Shown: in pieces, positions 33,111 to 42,399 of the stretch
How the letters are laid out: the number at the start of each line of letters is the position of its first letter
How positions within the stretch are numbered: the stretch's first letter is position 1
Assembly (NCBI GenBank): GCA_030648295.1
Contig: JAUSID010000072.1
Location: forward strand, 124,001 to 188,000
DNA length: 64,000 nt
From: Opitutaceae bacterium
Lineage (GTDB): Bacteria; Verrucomicrobiota; Verrucomicrobiia; Opitutales; Opitutaceae
Direction: 5' to 3'
Position numbers and translations under genes: made by a program
The notes under the pieces: generated by a model
Seen by the model: the letters and a program-made list of their open reading frames with translations, nothing else
Databases searched by the model: none
Told to the model about the DNA's origin: nothing

Positions 33111-34507
33111 ATGCTCCTCACTCCGACGCGCTGGTGATTTTCGGCGCCACGGGCGACCTCGTCGCAAAAAAGATTTTTCCCGCGCTCTATGCAATGGAGC
33201 GGCGCGGCCGGCTCCAGATGCCGGTCATCGGAGTGGCAAGGTCCGACTGGACGATTGAGAAGTTTCGGTCGCGCGCGCGTCAGAGCGTCGAAAAGATCGA
33301 GGGCTTCGACGAAGCGGTGTTCGCGAAGCTCCAGGAGCGGCTCCACTACATCAGCGGCGATTACGGGGCTTCTGCCACCCACGCCGCGCTCCGCAAGGAA
33401 CTTGGCGATGCCGCACATCCGCTGCACTATCTCGCCATCCCTCCCAGCGTGTTCCCGAAAGTGATCGAGGGACTCGGGCAGTCTGGCTGCGCCCGCGGCG
33501 CGCGCGTGATCGTCGAGAAGCCCTTCGGTCGTGACCTGTCATCCGCGCAGGCGCTCAGCGCGACACTCCACACCGTCTTCGACGAGGCGAGCGTCTTCCG
33601 CATCGATCATTACCTCGGGAAGGAATCGGTGCAGAACATCCTCGTTTTCCGTTTCGCCAACACGTTCCTCGAACCGTTTTGGAACCGCAGCTACGTCGAG
33701 AGCGTGCAGATCACGATGGCCGAAAAGTTCGGCGTCGAGGGCCGCGGCGGATTCTACGAGGAATCCGGCGCCATTCGCGACGTGATTCAGAATCACCTCA
33801 TCCAAGTCGTGGGATTCCTCGCGATGGAACCGCCACAGATGAACAGCAACCAGGCGATTCGTGACGAACAGGCGAAGCTGTTCAGAATGATTCGCCCGCT
33901 GCGGACGGACGACGTGGTGCGCGGCCAATACCGTGGCTACCGCGAAGAGGATGGAGTCGCGCGCGACTCCAAGGTCGAAACCTTCGCCGCCGCGCGGCTC
34001 CGCATCGACTCTCCGCGCTGGAGCGGAGTGCCGTTCTTCATCCGGTCGGGCAAGTGTCTCCCGGCGACGATGACCGAGGTGCTCGTCATGCTGAAACCGC
34101 CTGCTCTCAGCGAACTGTGCCCAGGCCAGGCGAACTACGTGCGTTTCCGGCTCAGTCCCGACGTGACGATTGCCATCGGTGCGCGCGTGAAGCGCCCCGG
34201 CGAGGAATTGATCGGTGACGCGACGGAGCTCAAAGTTGTTAATCGCCCCTCGGGAGATGAGATGGGCGCCTACGAGCGGCTGTTGGGCGATGCGATGATT
34301 GGCGATGGCACTCTCTTCGCGGGCCAGCACGGCGTGGAGGCTGCGTGGGCGGTTGTTCAACCCGTCCTGGGGCACGCGACGCCCTTGCATGAATATAAGC
34401 CCGGCACCTGGGGTCCGTCCGAGGCCGAGGAACTCACGACCGGCATTTGTGAATGCCGCAGTCCAGTTTGGCTGCTTCCTCACGCCAAAGACGGAGAATC
34501 GAGCTGA
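33107..34507 (+). CDS. zwf: glucose-6-phosphate 1-dehydrogenase
   Basis: A 466-residue enzyme oxidising glucose-6-phosphate and making NADPH, the first step of the oxidative pentose phosphate pathway. The nucleotide-binding motif is [18 protein letters not shown], followed by [12 protein letters not shown] and the active-site [21 protein letters not shown] and FIRSGKCLP are also typical. The length is near the usual 480-500. It is coupled to GH15 upstream and to the reductase fusion downstream, so NADPH supply to that reductase is a reasonable inference. Confidence 0.95.
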   Translation: MNAPHSDALVIFGATGDLVAKKIFPALYAMERRGRLQMPVIGVARSDWTIEKFRSRARQSVEKIEGFDEAVFAKLQERLHYISGDYGASATHAALRKELGDAAHPLHYLAIPPSVFPKVIEGLGQSGCARGARVIVEKPFGRDLSSAQALSATLHTVFDEASVFRIDHYLGKESVQNILVFRFANTFLEPFWNRSYVESVQITMAEKFGVEGRGGFYEESGAIRDVIQNHLIQVVGFLAMEPPQMNSNQAIRDEQAKLFRMIRPLRTDDVVRGQYRGYREEDGVARDSKVETFAAARLRIDSPRWSGVPFFIRSGKCLPATMTEVLVMLKPPALSELCPGQANYVRFRLSPDVTIAIGARVKRPGEELIGDATELKVVNRPSGDEMGAYERLLGDAMIGDGTLFAGQHGVEAAWAVVQPVLGHATPLHEYKPGTWGPSEAEELTTGICECRSPVWLLPHAKDGESS

Positions 34508-34566
34508 TGACTACCTCAACAATACAGGAACCGCCCGGACACTGTCGGACGTTTCCGAATACGATT

Positions 34567-36687
34567 ATGAAATCGACTTCTCAACGGCAAACTGGGCGCC
34601 AGCTAGCGCGCGTTTCTACCGCCCCTGGCCTGCTCGTGGGGCTGCTGTTGACGCCATGGTTGTTCGCGCAATCGCCCGAGGAGCATGCGAGCCATCATCC
34701 CGGCGGTCAGACAGCCGCGGCCATGCCGGCAACGGGAACGATGCCCGGGCCTCCGGGCGGAGTCCCAGCACCGGGCGGAATACCGGCGGCCGGAGGCGGC
34801 CCTGGTCCAGGCGGGATGGATGGCATGGGCGAGATGATGAAGAACATGGGCAAGCCGCCGCCGAAGGAACTGTATCCCTTGCTGATGGCGTTGCCGGAAT
34901 TGACGCCGGAAAAACGGCAGCAGGTCGAACAACAGGCCTCCGAGCGCATGCATGCGGGAACGATGCTGATGGGCCATGCGCTCGACGCCCTCAATGTCGG
35001 CGCGCAGTCTGGCGACTATACTGCAATGCACGAAGCGATGACGCGCCTGCGCGAAGGCGCAGCGCAGCTCGAGAGCGGCATCGCGGCGCGGCGCGCGCTG
35101 GCGGAAGGCCGCCCGCCACGCGATGTCGCACTGGCGTGGTTCAAGCAGGAGATGAGGCTCGCGTCTCCGGTCGGAGGTGAGGCGAGCCATGGAGTGCGTG
35201 GCCTCTCGTGGTTCCATCTCTTCACGATGGCGCTGCTCGTGGCGTTCGCCTTTGCGATGCTCGCCATGTATTTCTTGAAGATGCGTCGGGCGACCGCGTT
35301 GTTCGGACGGATCGAACCCGGCGCGGGATCTTCGCCTCCTGGATCGGTGCCGCCACTTGGCGGCGCACCCGGCCCGTCGCCGCCGCCCGGAGGGAAAGCT
35401 CCGCCGGCCGGAGGATCTCCGCCGCCGACAGCCGAGCCCAAGGCAGACACTTCGGCCAAATCTTCGCCCGACGACGCAAAGCCGCCTATGCCAGCCGCGA
35501 CTCCCGCACCGCCAAGCTCAACCGCCCGAGCGCCGAACCCTCCGGAAACGCCCGCCGAAAAGCCTGCGGCCACGGCCGCTGCCGCGTCGAACGGACCGCT
35601 GCCGCTCACCGCGAAGTGGTCGGGTCGGCTTCGCGTCGCGAACATCATCCGCGAAACGCCTTCGGTCGAAACGTTCCGGCTCCGCGCGCCAGCCGGCGAC
35701 CCTCTGGCGTTCATCTTTACACCCGGACAATTCCTCAACGTCGCATTCGCGATCGGCGGCGCGCGAATGAACCGCTCGTATTCCATCTCGTCGTCGCCAA
35801 ACGAACGGGACTACGTCGATCTCACGGTGAAGCGCGAGGACCGCGGCGCCGTCTCCCGCCACATCGTCGACCTGCTCAAGGTCGGGGACGAGATCGAAGC
35901 CGGAGGCCCGGTCGGCAAGTTCACGTTCACCGGCACCGAGGCGGACAGCGTCGTCCTCATCGGAGCCGGCGTTGGCATCACGCCGATGATGAGCATCGCC
36001 CGATTTCTCACCGAGCAATCCTGGCCCGGCGATGTCTTTTTCATCTACGGCTGCCGCGCTCCGGTCGACTTGATTTTCGGCCAAGCCATCGCCGCTCTCG
36101 AGCGTCGCAATCCAAAGCTGCACGTCGCCATCACGATGTCGAAGCCGACATCGGATTGGAAGGGCTCGCGCGGGCGAATCACGAAAGAATTCCTCCTGCA
36201 AGCCGTCCCCGATCTCGCGGCGCGGCGAGTGCAACTCTGCGGGCCGCCGACGATGATGGATGCGATCAAGACGCTCCTCATCGAGATTGGCGTAACGCCC
36301 GAGAACCTCAAGACCGAGGCGTTCGGGGCGGTGAAACCTCCGCCCGCCGCTCCCGGAATTTCCGCGCGACCGGCGGCCGCTGCGACTGGCCCGCTGGTCA
36401 CGTTCTCAAAGAACCACAAAGCCGCAAAAATTGGCATCGACCAGAGTGGTGAACAGGCCGCGCTCGCCACCGGCCCCGGCCAGACCATCCTCGAACTCTC
36501 CGAAGATCTCGGGATCGGCATCCAGTTTTCCTGCCGCGTCGGCACCTGCGGGCTATGCAAGGTGAAGATGACGGCCGGCGAGGTCGACATGGCGGTCGAT
36601 GACGCGCTCGACGACGACGACAAAGCCAGCGGCATCATCCTCGCCTGCCAGGCAAAACCCAAAGCCGAAGTCACCGTGGAGGCGTAG
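34567..36687 (+). CDS. membrane-anchored fusion: Met-rich periplasmic domain, FAD/NAD reductase, 2Fe-2S ferredoxin
   Basis: A 706-residue fusion. After a signal anchor (GLLVGLLLTPWLFAQ) comes a periplasmic part with Gly/Pro/Met-rich sequence and a helical domain (about 100-210). One transmembrane helix (LFTMALLVAFAFAMLAMYFL, near 220-240) and a Pro-rich linker (about 255-335) lead to a cytoplasmic oxidoreductase: FTPGQFLNVAF, MNRSYSISSSP, VLIGAGVGITPMM, LCGPPTMMDA. It ends in a 2Fe-2S ferredoxin (CRVGTCGLC and a distal Cys in LACQAKP). It should take electrons from NAD(P)H. ATG at 34507, overlapping the zwf stop, is the alternative start. Such a fused periplasmic domain is unusual. Confidence 0.85.
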   Translation: MKSTSQRQTGRQLARVSTAPGLLVGLLLTPWLFAQSPEEHASHHPGGQTAAAMPATGTMPGPPGGVPAPGGIPAAGGGPGPGGMDGMGEMMKNMGKPPPKELYPLLMALPELTPEKRQQVEQQASERMHAGTMLMGHALDALNVGAQSGDYTAMHEAMTRLREGAAQLESGIAARRALAEGRPPRDVALAWFKQEMRLASPVGGEASHGVRGLSWFHLFTMALLVAFAFAMLAMYFLKMRRATALFGRIEPGAGSSPPGSVPPLGGAPGPSPPPGGKAPPAGGSPPPTAEPKADTSAKSSPDDAKPPMPAATPAPPSSTARAPNPPETPAEKPAATAAAASNGPLPLTAKWSGRLRVANIIRETPSVETFRLRAPAGDPLAFIFTPGQFLNVAFAIGGARMNRSYSISSSPNERDYVDLTVKREDRGAVSRHIVDLLKVGDEIEAGGPVGKFTFTGTEADSVVLIGAGVGITPMMSIARFLTEQSWPGDVFFIYGCRAPVDLIFGQAIAALERRNPKLHVAITMSKPTSDWKGSRGRITKEFLLQAVPDLAARRVQLCGPPTMMDAIKTLLIEIGVTPENLKTEAFGAVKPPPAAPGISARPAAAATGPLVTFSKNHKAAKIGIDQSGEQAALATGPGQTILELSEDLGIGIQFSCRVGTCGLCKVKMTAGEVDMAVDDALDDDDKASGIILACQAKPKAEVTVEA

Positions 36688-36689
36688 CG

Positions 36690-37391
36690 ATGAAGAACCG
36701 CGAACGCTTCATCGTCATCAGCGTCTTCGTCGTGCTCGTGTTTGCGTGGCTCGGCTTCTTCCTGCATGTCTCACCGCGCTTCGCGGGCAGTGGCCTCGGG
36801 GCGGTGTTTGGGATCTCCGGGGCCGTGCTGATGATCCTTCCGCTCGGTTACGTGTTCATGAAGCGCGCTCCTTTTCTCAAGGAGCGCCTCGCCCAGCACG
36901 TCTCGTTGCAGACCTGGCTTTCGATTCACATCTACACCGGCATCGTGGGGGCGCTGCTCGCACTCGTCCACACGGGTCATAAATATACCAATCCGCTCGG
37001 CATCGCCCTCACCGCGACGATGCTGCTCGTCGTCGTGAGCGGGATTGTCCTGCGCTACCTGACTCCATTCGTGAATCTCGAAATGAAGGACAAGCTCCTG
37101 CTCTTGCAGACGGCGCGTGGCGATCTCGATCACGCTTGGGGACTAGTGGAGCAACCAGCCGACGGAAAAGAAAATCGCCCGAAAGAGCCGGCAGTCTATT
37201 CCGCCTTGCGAGTCACCCTGCTGGCGGAAGGGGTGGCAGACCTCGAGTATTCGATCGGCACGCACGAGCTGCTGAAACGCTGGTTCTCGCGCTCTCTGGT
37301 CGTCCACATTGTCGTTTCGGTCGCGTTCTATGCGCTGCTCGTCGGGCACATCGCGTCCGGAATTTACTTCGGACTGAGGTGGCTGCCATGA
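36690..37391 (+). CDS. probable di-haem b-type membrane cytochrome
   Basis: A 233-residue protein with about five transmembrane helices. Two His pairs each spaced by 13 residues (H80 and H94 in SIHIYTG ... VHTGH; H206 and H220 in VVHIVVS ... VGHIAS) suit two b-type haems. A charged loop (about 130-185) lies between the pairs. No exact family is recognised; it resembles ferric-reductase/cytochrome b561-like helices. It starts two bases after the reductase fusion and overlaps the multihaem gene by four bases, suggesting it carries electrons from the 2Fe-2S centre to the periplasmic cytochrome. Confidence 0.72.
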   Translation: MKNRERFIVISVFVVLVFAWLGFFLHVSPRFAGSGLGAVFGISGAVLMILPLGYVFMKRAPFLKERLAQHVSLQTWLSIHIYTGIVGALLALVHTGHKYTNPLGIALTATMLLVVVSGIVLRYLTPFVNLEMKDKLLLLQTARGDLDHAWGLVEQPADGKENRPKEPAVYSALRVTLLAEGVADLEYSIGTHELLKRWFSRSLVVHIVVSVAFYALLVGHIASGIYFGLRWLP

Positions 37392-38161
37392 TCAAGCTCG
37401 CCCTCATAGTTGTGCTCCTCATCGCTGGGAGCGCGGCGACGACACTCTCGCTTCTATACTATTCACCTGTGCAAATCGCGGCGCAGCGTGCGGTCAGGCC
37501 GGGAGAGCTGTCGCAGCCGCACGCGTTTCTGGAAAACAAGTGCGCGGCCTGCCACTCCGCGGTGAAGGGTGTCGAGGCGAAGAACTGCATCGTCTGCCAT
37601 GCTGACAACACGGCCATCCTCCAACGCCAGCCCACTGCCTTCCACTCCGACATCGCCGCGTGCGCCGCCTGCCACCAAGAACATCAAGGCCGGGTGCCTT
37701 CGACGACGGACATGGATCACGTGGCTCTCGCGCGCATCGGACTGCGCCAGATGCAACCCGCGGCAAAATCCCACGACCCGGCCCGCGACGACTTGATCGT
37801 GTGGATCGCGAACGGCACGCCGTCCGCTGCCACCCCTCAACTGCAACGCGAAGAATCGCTGCTCAACTGTGCAACGTGCCATCAAAAGAAGGACCGGCAC
37901 TTCGGTCTGTTCGGCAACGACTGTGCGCAATGTCACGGCACCGCAAAATGGACCGTCCCGGAATTCCGCCATCCTTCACCCGTTTCGCAGTCCTGCGCGC
38001 AGTGCCACCAGGCTCCGCCCAGCCACTACATGATGCATTTCAAAATGATTTCGATGAGCATCGCGCGGATGGAAAAGGCCGAGGTGAGTCAGTGCTTCCT
38101 CTGCCATCAGACGACCTCGTGGAACGACATCAAAGGCGCCGGCTTCTACAAACACCATTGA
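37388..38161 (+). CDS. seven-haem c-type cytochrome, membrane anchored
   Basis: A 257-residue protein with an N-terminal anchor or signal (LALIVVLLIAGSAATTLSLL). Seven CxxCH motifs are visible: CAACH, CIVCH, CAACH, CATCH, CAQCH, CAQCH and CFLCH. Extra His residues (HQEHQG, DRHFG, SHYMMHF) may be distal ligands. Multihaem c cytochromes of this kind accept electrons from membrane quinone or b-type partners and pass them on in the periplasm. It is the last gene of the coupled redox operon. Confidence 0.9.
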   Translation: MIKLALIVVLLIAGSAATTLSLLYYSPVQIAAQRAVRPGELSQPHAFLENKCAACHSAVKGVEAKNCIVCHADNTAILQRQPTAFHSDIAACAACHQEHQGRVPSTTDMDHVALARIGLRQMQPAAKSHDPARDDLIVWIANGTPSAATPQLQREESLLNCATCHQKKDRHFGLFGNDCAQCHGTAKWTVPEFRHPSPVSQSCAQCHQAPPSHYMMHFKMISMSIARMEKAEVSQCFLCHQTTSWNDIKGAGFYKHH

Positions 38162-38256
38162 GGTCGAACCAACGAAGAGAAGGCTGCTTAATCTGCATTC
38201 CTCAGCTGCCTGCCTCCCGCTCCCGTTCACAACTTTTGGTCATATCTCCCCACGCG

Positions 38257-38604
38257 GTGCCCCTTTTCAACTGCATCGACCCGGCTAAGAAACTTCTCCC
38301 GAAATTGACTACCTCAAGAAGATTGCCTTCGGGGCGCCGCCCCTTCGCGACAGGGACTATCGCTCTCGTCATCGGGATCGTATTTGCGCTCCAACTGACG
38401 TTCCACGCCACCGCCCAGACGAATTTGCTCGTTCGCATGGGTGCGCTCGTCGCGAGCCGGGTGCAGGCTGGGGAGATATGGCGTCTGGCGTCATGCACCT
38501 TTCTGCACGCAGGCGTAATGCACTTTGGGTTCAACCTGCTTGTCCTGCTGGCTATCGGGTGGCAGATGGAAAGAATCATTGGCAGCTCGCGGTACGTAAG
38601 GCCC
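38257..38604 (+). pseudogene. truncated rhomboid-family protein
   Basis: The frame shows the N-terminal half of a rhomboid membrane protease: a first helix (TGTIALVIGIVFALQLTFHA), then ASRVQAGEIWRLASCTFLHA, GVMHFGFNLLVLLAIGWQME. After ERIIGSSRY the similarity stops at about 38600, where the remnant of an opposite-strand sigma factor begins. The catalytic GxSG serine and the later His are missing, so it cannot be an active protease. Confidence 0.72.
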
Positions 38605-38901
38605 GGCCGCGTCATCGCTCGCCATCAATACCGCCACCGCTTGTTCGTGAAGGTAAGCCCGACGATGGGCGCGCCGGAGGAACCGCCGCACTTGCATGCG
38701 CGCGAATCCGCTGGCCCAGCTGCCGAATGGACGCGCCGAATCGTAGTCGGGAAAATGCTGCCATAGCGCGATGGCGGTTTCCTGCACGACGTCGCGCGCA
38801 TCCGCCTGCCGTGGAATGTAAATGAGAACCATGCGCAGAATCTGCGGCTCGTGCTGAAGAAACAACCGCATGAACTGCTCGTGGACATCGGGGGTGGGCA
38901 T
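38605..38901 (-). pseudogene. ECF sigma factor, 5' half only
   Basis: Starting at an ATG preceded by GGAGAAGCG, the frame reads MPTPDVHEQFMRLFLQHEPQ, ILRMVLIYIPRQADARDVVQ, ETAIALWQHFPDYDSARPFG, SWASGFARMQVRRFLRRAHR: a full region 2 of an ECF sigma factor. It breaks off near 38600 into the antisense of the rhomboid remnant, before region 4, so promoter -35 recognition is lost. It runs convergently with the truncated rhomboid. Confidence 0.75.
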
Positions 38902-39200
38902 CGCTTCTCCTTCATATCCGCGCGGCGCGCGGTTTTTGGACACAAATTCCCCGGACCGGCAAGGGCCAACTGCCGCGCGTCGAAGGGCGCATTCGTGACG
39001 GGGTGACGAAACCCTGAGTTGATTTGCGGCGAAACCGCCGTGACAGATTGGGTTTGGCGGACAGGATGAAATTCGTCCAGGTTTTGTCCCGTCCCACCAC
39101 GGCGTCCCTTCCCCGGGTCGCCGAAGTGCACCACCCACCAAGTCGGCGCGCCTCGGATCGTTTCGCGGCCGCCTCACCATAACGCAACCTCGCCCTGTCC
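38902..39200. other. intergenic region between truncated sigma gene and TonB receptor
   Basis: About 300 bases holding the leaders of the two divergent genes. No clear promoter, repeat or further coding sequence was recognised. Confidence 0.4.
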
Positions 39201-42200
39201 TTGAAACCCCATACCCTCCTGTTTCGCACCGCGGTCGCCAGTCTGACGTTTCTTCTCACCGAACCGATCGGCCAGGCCGCCGATGCCGCCGGTCGGCCGG
39301 CGGCGCAATCGGTCGGCTCAATCGCCGGGCGCGTGCAGAATGTCGCGACCGGCCAATATCTGAACAACGCGCGCGTCGGCGCGAAGGGCACCGACCTGAC
39401 CGCGTTCACGGACCAGACCGGCAGTTACCGCTTGTCGGCCGTGCCCAGCGGGCCCGTCATCCTCGAGGTCTTTTTCACCGGACTGGACGCTCAGCAGATT
39501 CCCGTGACCGTCCGGGCCGGCGAGACGCTCAGTCAGGACGTCAACCTCACCAGCGAGACTCGTTACGGCACGGATGCGTCGGGTACGGTAAAGCTCGACT
39601 CGTTTGTCGTCGCCACCTCGCGCGAAACGGACGGCGACGCCATCGCCATCAACGAGCAGCGGTTTTCCCCCAACATCAAGAATGTCGTCGCGGCGGACGC
39701 GATGGGTGACGTGATGGATGGCAACGTCGGCGAGTTCCTGAAGTTCATGCCGGGCATCACGGCGGAGTATGACCGCGATTCCGGCGGTTCGGTGTCGTCG
39801 GTGTCGGTGCGCGGCTTTCCCACCAACATGGCGGTCGTATCCGGCGATGGTCTGCAGATGGCCAGCACCGGTAACACGGTGGGCACTTCGCGCGTGTTCC
39901 AATTCACCCAGGTATCGATCAACAACATCTCGCGGCTGGAAGTCACGAAGGTGCCGACGCCGGCCAACCCGGCCGATTCGATGGCGGGATCGATCGACAT
40001 GGTGAGCAAGAGCTCCTTTGAGCGGAAGAACGCGCAGTTCCGCTACACCTTCGGCGTGTCGGGCAACCCCAAGACGATGAGTCTTCGACGCGTGCCTCAC
40101 ATCAACGATGAGCGCGAGTACAAGACGCTGCCGAGTTTCACGTTTGATTACACGTTGCCGGTGACGAAAACCTTCGGGATCGTGCTGACTGGCCAGAGCC
40201 AGAACCGGTTCATCGAGATGCAGTGGGTGCCGCGCACCTTCAACGCCACCGCCGCGGGTACCGGCGCCTCCTTCGCCCGGCCGTATCTGCAGACCTTCCA
40301 ACTCATCGGCGTCCCGCGGCGGAACGAGCGCAACGCCGCCGGCATCAAGGCGGACTGGCGCGTTACGACCAACGGGGTGCTGTCCTTCAGCTTCGAGCGC
40401 ACGCGGTGGGTCTCCGAGCGGGCCAACGTCGCCATCACGTTCAACGCCGGCACCAACGCCGTCCCGCTTCCCGCCACCGGCGGGCCGCTGACCTTTGGCG
40501 ACGATTTCACGTCGGGCGCCACCGGCCGCGGGAGCGTCAACCTCGCCAACGCGGGCGCCGGCGTCCACCTCCCGCTCGACACGAGGGCGGCCAGCGTGCG
40601 CTACCGCCACGACGACGGTAACTGGCGAATCGTGGCTGCGGCCGGCGGTTCGACTTCGGCCGGTGGATACAACGACATTCGCTACGGCCGTTTCCGCACG
40701 CTCGACATCGTCAACCGGGTGCCGGTGCGGGTGAGTTTCGCGAACATCGACGACGTGCGGCCGCAGTCGATCCAGGTCTTCGACAACAACGGCCGGGAAT
40801 TCGACTTCAACAACCTCGACAACTACCAGCTGAACGGCGCCACCTCCCAGCAGCGCATGGTCAAGGATCGCCTGACCAACGCCAAGCTGGACGTGCGCAA
40901 AAGCCTGCCGGCGCTGTCGGTTCCCGCCGCGATCCAGGTCGGCGGATTGCACCGGTTGCAGGTCCGCGACGCGCGCCGCGAAAGCATCAGCTGGACCTAC
41001 AACGGCCCGGACGGGAACCCCGCCACGCCCGACGCGCCCACGCCGTATCGGATGGTCAACTACGTCAATCAGGAGGAGAAATTCGGTTTCCGCGACATGC
41101 CGTGGGTGTCGACCTTCAAGGCCTGGAGGGCCTACGAGTCGAATCCCGCGCTGTTTGGCCAGACTCCGGCGCAGCAAGCGGCGCAGGAACAGTACCGCCT
41201 GAACAACTCGGAATGGCTGCGGGAGGCGGTGTCCGCCGGCTACGCGCAGGCGGAAATCGGACTTTTCCGCAATCGGCTGAAGGTGCTGGCGGGCGTGCGC
41301 TACGAAAAAACGGAGGCGAACGGCCAGGGCGTGCTCAATGATCCCAACGCGGTTTTTCTGCGCAACCCCGACGGGAGTTTTGCGCACACCGCCACGGGAC
41401 AGAGGATTCGGCGCCCGGAGGCCGGCGCGGCCGGTTCGTTGGAAGAACTCGCCCTTACCCGGCGGGAGCGCGGTTTCAAGGCCGCGAACTCCTACGATGG
41501 CTACTACCCGAGCGTGCACGCCACGTACCAAATCCGTGACGGGCTGCTCGCGCGCGCGGCTTACGCCAAGACCTATGGCCGGCCCGATTTCATCAACATC
41601 GTGCCGAATACGACGGTCAACGAAACCGACTTCGACGACAACATTCCGGACCCCGACGGGGTTCCCGGGCGGATTACCAGCCGCAACACGGGACTGCGTC
41701 CGTGGACGGGCGACAATTATGATCTGTCGCTGGAATACTACACCGAGCACGGTGGGTTGCTCAGCGCAGGCGTCTTTCTCAAGGACATCCAGGGGTTCTT
41801 CGGCACCGACGTGAGACTCGCCACCGCCGCCGATTTGGAACTGCTCGGCATGGACCCGCGCTATATTGGCTGGCAGATCTCAACGCGGTTCAACCAGCCG
41901 GGGACGGCGCGCGTCAGCGGGGTGGAGTTCAACGTCCGGCATCCGCTGCGTCCGCTCGGTGCGTGGGGGCGGCACCTTCAAGTCTTCGCCAACGCGACCA
42001 AGCTCCGGCTGGAGGGCAGCCGCGATTCGGATTTCAGCGGCTTCATTCCCAAGAGCGCCAACTGGGGCATCGATTTCAGCCGAAAGCCCTTCAACGTGAT
42101 GCTCAAGTGGAACTATCGGGGCCTGCAGCGCCTTTCGCGGGTCGCCGCCCTCGGTCCCGATGCGTTCGAATACGCCAAATCGCGGACGCGGCTGGACGTG

Positions 42201-42374
42201 AACGTCGACTACCAGCTGCGGCCGAACCTCTTTTTGTATACGACCGTGCAGAACATCTTTGACGTACCCGAAACCTTGTTACGTTACGGCTCGGCGACGC
42301 CGGGTTACGCCCACGTTTTCCAGGTGCTGACAACCGGGGTCCAGCTCTCGCTGGGCGTCAAGGGGACGTTCTGA
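39201..42374 (+). CDS. TonB-dependent outer-membrane receptor with N-terminal carboxypeptidase-like domain
   Basis: A 1057-residue receptor. A signal peptide is followed by a carboxypeptidase-regulatory-like domain (about 40-118; GSIAGRVQNVATGQYLNNAR, LSAVPSGPVILEV). The plug comes next (FLKFMPGITAEYD, VSVRGFPTNMAVV, ISRLEVTKVPTPANPADSMA), then a 22-strand barrel ending LSLGVKGTF. This type is abundant in Opitutaceae and usually takes up glycans or plant-derived compounds; the substrate here is unknown. The start is a TTG at the point that gives a proper signal peptide; no ATG is suitable. Confidence 0.9.
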   Translation: MKPHTLLFRTAVASLTFLLTEPIGQAADAAGRPAAQSVGSIAGRVQNVATGQYLNNARVGAKGTDLTAFTDQTGSYRLSAVPSGPVILEVFFTGLDAQQIPVTVRAGETLSQDVNLTSETRYGTDASGTVKLDSFVVATSRETDGDAIAINEQRFSPNIKNVVAADAMGDVMDGNVGEFLKFMPGITAEYDRDSGGSVSSVSVRGFPTNMAVVSGDGLQMASTGNTVGTSRVFQFTQVSINNISRLEVTKVPTPANPADSMAGSIDMVSKSSFERKNAQFRYTFGVSGNPKTMSLRRVPHINDEREYKTLPSFTFDYTLPVTKTFGIVLTGQSQNRFIEMQWVPRTFNATAAGTGASFARPYLQTFQLIGVPRRNERNAAGIKADWRVTTNGVLSFSFERTRWVSERANVAITFNAGTNAVPLPATGGPLTFGDDFTSGATGRGSVNLANAGAGVHLPLDTRAASVRYRHDDGNWRIVAAAGGSTSAGGYNDIRYGRFRTLDIVNRVPVRVSFANIDDVRPQSIQVFDNNGREFDFNNLDNYQLNGATSQQRMVKDRLTNAKLDVRKSLPALSVPAAIQVGGLHRLQVRDARRESISWTYNGPDGNPATPDAPTPYRMVNYVNQEEKFGFRDMPWVSTFKAWRAYESNPALFGQTPAQQAAQEQYRLNNSEWLREAVSAGYAQAEIGLFRNRLKVLAGVRYEKTEANGQGVLNDPNAVFLRNPDGSFAHTATGQRIRRPEAGAAGSLEELALTRRERGFKAANSYDGYYPSVHATYQIRDGLLARAAYAKTYGRPDFINIVPNTTVNETDFDDNIPDPDGVPGRITSRNTGLRPWTGDNYDLSLEYYTEHGGLLSAGVFLKDIQGFFGTDVRLATAADLELLGMDPRYIGWQISTRFNQPGTARVSGVEFNVRHPLRPLGAWGRHLQVFANATKLRLEGSRDSDFSGFIPKSANWGIDFSRKPFNVMLKWNYRGLQRLSRVAALGPDAFEYAKSRTRLDVNVDYQLRPNLFLYTTVQNIFDVPETLLRYGSATPGYAHVFQVLTTGVQLSLGVKGTF

Positions 42375-42399
42375 TCGCGTTCCGGAAACCACGCTGCTC

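Noticed and set aside
39318-41750. Long minus-strand open frame of 810 codons opposite the TonB receptor
   Set aside because: It has no domain pattern, is Arg/His/Val-rich as expected for the antisense of a GC-rich gene, and lies fully inside a well-supported receptor.
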